Source: Candolleomyces eurysporus
Taxonomy: Eukaryota > Basidiomycota > Agaricomycetes > Agaricales > Psathyrellaceae
DNA length: 64,000 bases
NCBI GenBank assembly: GCA_027579435.1
Contig: JANBPK010000866.1
Location: 42,507-106,506, forward strand
Direction of reading: 5' to 3'
This document shows, piece by piece, positions 58,519 through 64,000 of this stretch. Made by a program: the position numbers and the translations under genes. Under the pieces are notes generated by a model. The model was not told the origin of the DNA, searched no databases, and worked only from the letters and a program-made list of their open reading frames with translations. Each line of letters starts with the position of its first letter. Positions within the stretch are counted from its first letter, which is position 1.

Positions 58519-59167
58519 CGTTGGAGCTGTTCTGCAAAAAGAATGAGAGTGACGATGGACTACTCGACTTTTATATCGAGTGTCAATGTCCAAGTCGCCA
58601 CTTGTCCTTTGTTGGTATATAAACAAATGAAAGCAGTATTCATGCCAAAGGCCCAAAACAAAGCGAGGGGTTATCACCTTGTATGACTCTTTGTACCTTT
58701 GTTACCAAGGAGACCTAAGATGTAGCGGGTTTCAGGAATGAGTAGAGTGATCTATATTAGATTAGAAATTCGTGGCTATACGGTATATAATGTAAATACT
58801 AGCGCGTACCCGGAAATAATGTCAGCGACCCATTGTCCTCATTGCCATACGAAATGCTCGCCTCCTCCACGGAGTCACACCCGCCAAGATATTTCAAGGA
58901 AGACCTAACTGTCGATGTAGTCGACAGGAGAGAAAAGGAATACCAGACACTGTCATGCCAATATCCAGAAGCTAGGGATTGTAGCAAGCGAGAGCCGTGG
59001 CTCACCCCAGATAGTAGGAGCGCCCTCAGTCGAAGCATCAGCTGAGCCACAACATGCGTCGAGTTCCGGTCCTTCATCCAAAGGAAACCCAGCCGACCCA
59101 CATCAATACCGACACCACACCCTCCCCTCGCCTCCCAATAAGTTAATTCCACATGCGAGACTCTCAG
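58519..59167. other. Intergenic region
   Basis: Promoter side of the F-box gene and 3' side of the Mit_KHE1-type gene. A minus-strand frame at 58799-59152 has no family signature and probably lies in 3' untranslated sequence. Confidence 0.45.
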
Positions 59168-60451
59168 TCACTGTCCAGCAATCTGAACCCTTGCCTTCAC
59201 CTGCTCCAGAGCCCTCTCCAGATCCACCTTCGCCGTTGCCTCGAGGACAAACTGTTCGACCAGGGCTGGGATAACGTCTTTTGATAGGAGCAATCGGTGC
59301 TGATTCGGTGTTTCAAGGGAGGAGGAGGAGGAGAGGGAGGACGATGGAAGGAACTCGTTGTATATTTTATCCAGAGCCTCGCTGGATTCTGGCACGATAG
59401 CGTCTTGATTGAGCAGGGTTTGGAGGTACTGCGACGCTCTCAACGCTGCGGTAGAAATGAAAAAGAAGGGTCAGTAAGATCCACAGTGAGGCTAAGACAA
59501 TGGGAGGACTGAAGGCGTACCTCGATAATGAGACCACAGCCTCCATGCGCAGAAGAAGAAAGGGAGGTTAGGAATGATTGCTACAACAATGGTTTGCGTC
59601 CCATGAGTGAGCCGCATAAACCTTTATGGCAGAGAGAGAGACGTACGTATGAACTTCAAGGGGAAAGTAAACGGTGTGAGGAGTGACCACGTATAAAGCC
59701 CTTTCCTATGGAGAGGTATCCGGCGTTCAACGTACTCCCTAAGCTCTTGTAAGGCTAGGTTGGGAGTAAGGACTGAAGGCGGGTATAAGAGGGGTATCTA
59801 CTCAAAGTCAAGGTCAACCCAGCGTATTGGAAAATCGCGAGATGATGGGAGAAACGAAAGAAGATGAGGACGAGAAGGAAACACGTACCCGCAACTGCGA
59901 CGGAACCTCCGCCTTCCCAGCGCCAAACAGACCAGGAGCACCAATACTCTTCCTATTCTCCAGCAAACTCTTATTCGAGCTCCGGAAAGGCATACTAGGA
60001 CCTAACGCAGGGTCTATACTCTTCAACGCGAATTCCTCAAAATCGATACTGTTGAAGTAGCGTTCGCCTGCTTTGTGTACTCTTAGCTGTACACGTATCG
60101 TCAGCAATAAAGTCAAGAAAAGGATGCCAGAGGAAAGGAACGTACCCTCCATCCACCCTCAGCCTTCCCAAACCCATCCCACATCCCCACAACCTTCCTC
60201 TGCGCCCAGCTTACCAGCTGGCTTCCTCTCCCCTCCTCACTCCCCTCTTTCTGTTTAGCCTTGAGGTCATCCAGAAGTTGGAACTGGTAATACGTTAATG
60301 GGCCTAGGGAATTAGGATCGCTGATTCTTGTCTCCTCTCCTAGTCGCCGAGCCACTGGTATGCGTGGTCTGGATAATGGTACGGCAATGATCCTTGCGGA
60401 AGTCTTCCCCCGGACCAGGATGTTTCGAGCGAGGGGGGTTGATATCGACAT
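59168..60451 (-). CDS. Mitochondrial K+/H+ exchange-related protein (Mit_KHE1 family)
   Basis: Relative of yeast YDL183C, thought to be needed for mitochondrial potassium/proton exchange. Start at 60451 (MSISTPLARNILVRGKTSAR, a basic, hydroxylated presequence). Exons include 60451-60146 (ending KAEGGWR) and 60086-59889 (LRVHKAGERYFNSIDFEEFA), then IPLLYPPSVLTPNLALQELR, a short exon NLPFFFCAWRLWSHYR, and the last exon ALRASQYLQTLLNQDAIVPE to 59168. The FFFCAWRLWSHYRA block and the following leucine-rich repeat-free helix are the family mark. The hydrophobic PFFFCAW segment may touch the inner membrane. A paralogue stands at 62924-64000. Confidence 0.85.
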
Positions 60452-61270
60452 GAGCAACTGCTAGTCAATGGAAGACAATCGTGCAGCGGTAGTCGGAGTG
60501 AAGTAGCACGGGGTAAACTTCAAGGGAGGAAAGCGTCGTGTGTGGAGGAGGAAAGCAGGCGTGTCGCGCAGCGTCCACAGCAGGTTCCGGGATTTAAGCA
60601 GGATGAACAGGTGATTTCGACATTGTGTCGAGGCCGACGAACGCGAAGGCGGTGGGCGTCGATGAGAAGCCGTGAATGTGACGCGTCGACTCGGAAACGC
60701 GCAGTGCCGCCGGCCGCTCATGACGGGATCAGGAAGAGACCACTGCGTCATAGTTTTCTCCGGCCTCTGAAATGGCCAACGATTCTCTAGTATCGGTCCT
60801 CGATCTGCTGTTTGCTTCTTGGCTGCTTTCTCTTTGACCAGCTCTTTCCAAATCCACCCTTTCTGCATTCTGTACAATTATTTTTGTTCCTGCTTTGACC
60901 TCTGTATGATTCCGAGTTGTCATCAAATGTCAAATTTGCACAGTGACAAGCTCAAGTCCCCTTCCAGTCTCCTAATATCTCATCGTCCAAGTCAAAAGTG
61001 GGAACTTTGAACAGGCGAGCTCGAAGTGCTTTTGAGGGCGCGCTATAGGCCTTGCAAGAACATCAATTTTTTCTTGGATACCATCGTGAGAGTCCCAACT
61101 GACAGGGACGAGCATCTCAATGATCTCATCCGTATAAGAAGTCAAGTAGTGAGGATGTCAGAGGTAGGTATTCTTGGTCGATCGGAGTTGCTAGCACACG
61201 ACATCAATAATATCATCTCGGTGGATTAAGACAGGCGCCCAATCAATCTCCTTTCATTCCTACTACCACC
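60452..61270. other. Divergent promoter region
   Basis: Between the Mit_KHE1-type gene and the BTB gene, which diverge. A minus-strand frame at 60461-60877 is open but has no recognised domain and overlaps the presumed promoter, so it is not called. Confidence 0.45.
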
Positions 61271-62439
61271 ATGCCAAACGCCAACGGACCTGGAACGACA
61301 GCTACACCGACTGTGAGCCGTAGAAAGTGGGGTGGTATGGTCTTCTTCAAGGTGTGTATCATAACTATCTAGGGCATCGCCCTCGATGGGTGGAACTCAG
61401 GTGAACGTGATCAGGTCGAGGAGATCATCTTCGAGGTTCCTCGATATAGATTTTCCGAGAGTTCCGAGGTCTTCGAGACCATGTTCGATCTACCTCCCGG
61501 GAGCGAAGGGAACGTCGAGGGACGAGATGAGGGACATCCGATCGTATTGGAGGGCTACCAGGCGGCTCACTTCGACGCGTTGTTGAAGGTTCTCTATCCG
61601 ACGTGAGCATTATCCTACTTCTATGCCTCTAGCTCACAAATTCATGCGATCTCGATAGCCCTGATAACCTGATCTCGGGTGCCTTTAAATTGGAGAAGGA
61701 GGAATGGATTGGTGTGCTGAACCTATCGACCAGGTGGAGCATGAAGAAGGTAAGAGTGCCCAATCTACGTACTGTGAACAGAGCGATTTAAGAGGGATTG
61801 CTTGTGTCACAGATCAGAAAGCACGCCATTGACGAACTTTCAAAGATATCTCTGGACCTAGTGGAGAAAGTTGTGCTAGCTCGAGAGCATAAAGTTGCCA
61901 AATGGTTCCGTGATGGGGTGAACGAACTCGTTTCCGAGCATCCTATCCGACCGTTGGCCGAGCTCAAATCTCGACTGGGGATAGAGACGGCGTGTGCTCT
62001 GCTATGGATCCAAGCACAGAGACCCCGCGAGCGCAAAGAAGAGGATTTTGCCATAGGCTTATGTTCTTTAGGGTGTCCCTCTTGCTTCAAAACGGTATTC
62101 CAAACGCCTCAAACCAGCTGGTGCTGTGGTCGGAGCATATCTGTGGAAGACTACAGTGCCATTCACCTTCTCAATGGGACCTCAGGAACTTTCACATACT
62201 CTGCGAATAGGATCCAGATCAACCTGAATTTGACGAGTTTGCGATGCAGTAGTTGCTCTGATAGCTACCCTATTTATCCCCACGCCAGGTATCAATGCTC
62301 CTCCTGCAACTACAGCGTAGATCCTACAAACTTCAGACTCATCAACCCCTTGCATCAAAATCGAGCCCTTGCTCCAGAGCTCAACGTGAGCGAGGTGTTA
62401 AAGGAGGAAATTGCGTCTTACGAGTCTTGGGACGATTAG
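61271..62439 (+). CDS. BTB/POZ domain protein with Cys-rich tail
   Basis: Exons: 61271-61351, 61415-61602, 61659-61749, 61813-62439. The first intron (61352-61414) was chosen because it joins MVFFK to VEEIIFEVPRYRFSESSEVF in phase, giving the standard fungal BTB start; reading through would add an odd segment. The BTB domain continues with HPIVLEGYQAAHFDALLKVL and EWIGVLNLSTRWSMKKIRKH. BTB proteins often link substrates to Cullin-3 or form dimers. The C-terminal part has two cysteine clusters (LGCPSCFKTVF...WCCG and LRCSSCSDSY...YQCSSC) that could bind zinc. Function unknown. Confidence 0.85.
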
Positions 62440-62923
62440 GTTCCACCACAAGTTCATTAAATAGTGCATCAGGTCTCTATACTGCATCCTATGTACGGTT
62501 TGTAAATTGATTCGTCGATTACGAGCGCTCTTGGGCTACTGCGGATCGAATGCCGAACTCATTGGCCTAGAAAATTGGGCGAAAGGCGACATTGAGCTCC
62601 ACCCCTGTGGCAGAATGGTCAGTTTGGCGCCTGCGCCAACGTGATAGTCCACGGGCAGATTTATTGGACCATCGACTCAAAGCTGATACCAGTCAAACGC
62701 TGTGAAACCCTTCTTTCCATTTCACCGCCAGACTTGTATTATTAAAGCTTTTACACCAGTAATTACACTTACACACATTCAGTTGTAACCTTGGCTGTGC
62801 GAAGCTCGAGCGCCCAAAAATTCTCTAGCATCTATTGTACACACATAGTCCCCGGAAACCAATACGTCTACATCGGATTCGGAAAGCCAGAGCAAAAGGA
62901 AAAAAGCGGGGAGATAAAGGCTC
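62440..62923. other. Convergent spacer
   Basis: 3' flanks of the BTB gene and of the second Mit_KHE1-type gene. Nothing recognised. Confidence 0.5.
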
Positions 62924-64000
62924 CTACCGCGACTCCTGCTTCGCTTCTCCATAAATCCTCAACCTAACTTGCTCAAACGCCCTATACAAATCCGCCTTCG
63001 CATGAGACCCGAGCTCGAACCGTTCCACAAGCACTGGAACCGCGTCTTTTGTCAATAATAGCTGGTGCTGTGGGGCTTCTGCTCCCGAGGAAGAAGCGCC
63101 TTGTGGAGCGGAAGATGATGTCGACGGCCCGGGGGATGAGGGGGAAGGAGACGGAGAGGAGGGAGATGGTGATGAAGCGAAGTTTGAGTAAACAGCGTCC
63201 AACTCTTCGCTGGACTCGGGTACGATAGCGCCCTTGTCCAGCAAGGTTTCTAGGTATTGAGAAGCTCTATAAGCTGTTTCATCGGCTTGTCAGTACCCAG
63301 GCAGGATTGAAGGAAGGAATAGGGCAACGACGCACCTCTATAATGCGACCACGACCTCCAAGCGCAGAAGAAGAAAGGTATGTTGGGTATCACGGCTAAA
63401 AGTCAGATATGACGAAAGCGTCAGCAGTTACTGGAGTACAGCAAAACGGGAACGTACGTATGATCATAAATGGAGCAGTCAAAGGTGCAATAAACATCCA
63501 CAGGAAGAACCCTTTCCTGTGCACTGGTATCCGGTGCTGGACATACATCCGGAGCTCCGAGACGGCCAATTCAGATGTGAGGGCTGAGGGTGGGTAGACG
63601 AGAGGTATCTAATGAACGGTTGGCGGTCAGCTCGCTGAAGGCGGAATGGACGAAGGGAGGGAAAGAAAGAGCACGCACCCGCACCACACCATGCCCACTC
63701 CCCGCACCACCCTTCTCCTCGGCCTGTTGTTCTTTTTGTTCCGAATCTATCTCGCTAGACCTTGGGTGCGTAATCGTAGGTCCCAAAGACGGGTCGATGC
63801 TCTTTAGCGCCAGCTCTTCGAATTCCATTCGGTCCACGATTCGTTCTCCCGTTCGGAAGACGTATAGCTGTTAACCCAGTTATCGTCAGGTCTAGCTTCG
63901 CACGCAGAAGAGGCAGAAGAGAGAGAGAAAAAGAGAAAGGGATAAAGGGAAACGGACGTACCTTCCACCCTCCCTCAGCCTTGCCAAATCCCGCCCATGT
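62924..64000 (-). CDS. Second Mit_KHE1-family protein, 5' partial
   Basis: Paralogue of the gene at 59168-60451, cut by the right edge. Exon pieces read from the edge: WAGFGKAEGGWK, LYVFRTGERIVDRMEFEELA then LKSIDPSLGPTI, IPLVYPPSALTSELAVSELR, IPNIPFFFCAWRSWSHYR, and the last exon YRASQYLETLLDKGAIVPES to the stop at 62924. Each has a partner in the first copy, with the same intron positions. A Ser/Pro-rich insert (about 63080-63180) is longer than in the first copy. The same role in mitochondrial cation exchange is inferred. Confidence 0.85.

Noticed and set aside
58799..59152. Minus-strand frame of 117 codons after the Mit_KHE1-type gene
   Set aside because: No domain and no splice link to the gene; better explained as 3' flank.
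60461..60877. Minus-strand gene of 138 residues
   Set aside because: Lies in the promoter between two divergent genes, low-complexity Arg/Ser/Pro content, no recognised domain.
1..64000. CRISPR arrays, operons, ribosome binding sites, telomere repeats
   Set aside because: This is fungal nuclear DNA with spliced genes; no such structures were seen.

Overview
The window is nuclear DNA from a filamentous basidiomycete, most likely an agaricomycete mushroom. Genes are split by many GT-AG introns of about 50-65 bases. The families present (NACHT STAND NTPases, FunK1 kinases, BTB proteins, many F-box proteins, Ser/Thr-rich single-pass membrane proteins) are those expanded in Agaricomycetes. The species cannot be named from the sequence. 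Two kinds of N occur. Some stand in for a real base and keep the frame. Others sit beside a homopolymer and act as one extra base. Deleting the second kind restores frame in at least five genes, and further run-length errors seem unmarked, so several 'frameshifts' are probably assembly errors.

Layout. 1-5.3 kb: 3' part of an Atg15-type lipase and two F-box genes. 5.8-20 kb: a rearranged array in which an F-box gene (- strand) stands head to head with a small Tim17-like membrane protein gene (+ strand). The pair was duplicated repeatedly; only the last Tim17-like copy is intact, and the F-box copies range from intact to truncated, frameshifted and chimeric. A short NACHT NTPase lies inside the array. 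A 1.34-kb element with about 110-130 bp terminal inverted repeats and a 9-bp target duplication (Mutator-like signature) has split one Tim17-like relic. 20-44 kb: mostly conserved single-copy genes: a WDR53-like WD40 protein, two Ser/Thr-rich single-pass proteins, an F-box/WD40 protein, a DUF7598-like four-TM protein, an F-box/cysteine-rich protein, a lineage-restricted protein, and an IQGAP that is in frame with it. 45-53 kb: a guanine deaminase remnant without its 5' third, a small inverted-repeat element at the break, a decayed FunK1 5' end, a polytopic membrane protein and a full FunK1 kinase. 53.7-64 kb: a 62-residue metallothionein in four exons, tRNA-Glu(CUC), two more F-box genes, and two Mit_KHE1-family genes flanking a BTB gene.

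Themes. F-box proteins (SCF ubiquitin-ligase substrate receptors) account for about ten intact or broken genes. With BTB, NACHT and FunK1 genes this marks a fast-evolving accessory region interleaved with housekeeping genes (autophagy, cytokinesis, mitochondrial ion exchange). Exon edges were worked out by hand from frame and splice signals and may be off by a few bases.
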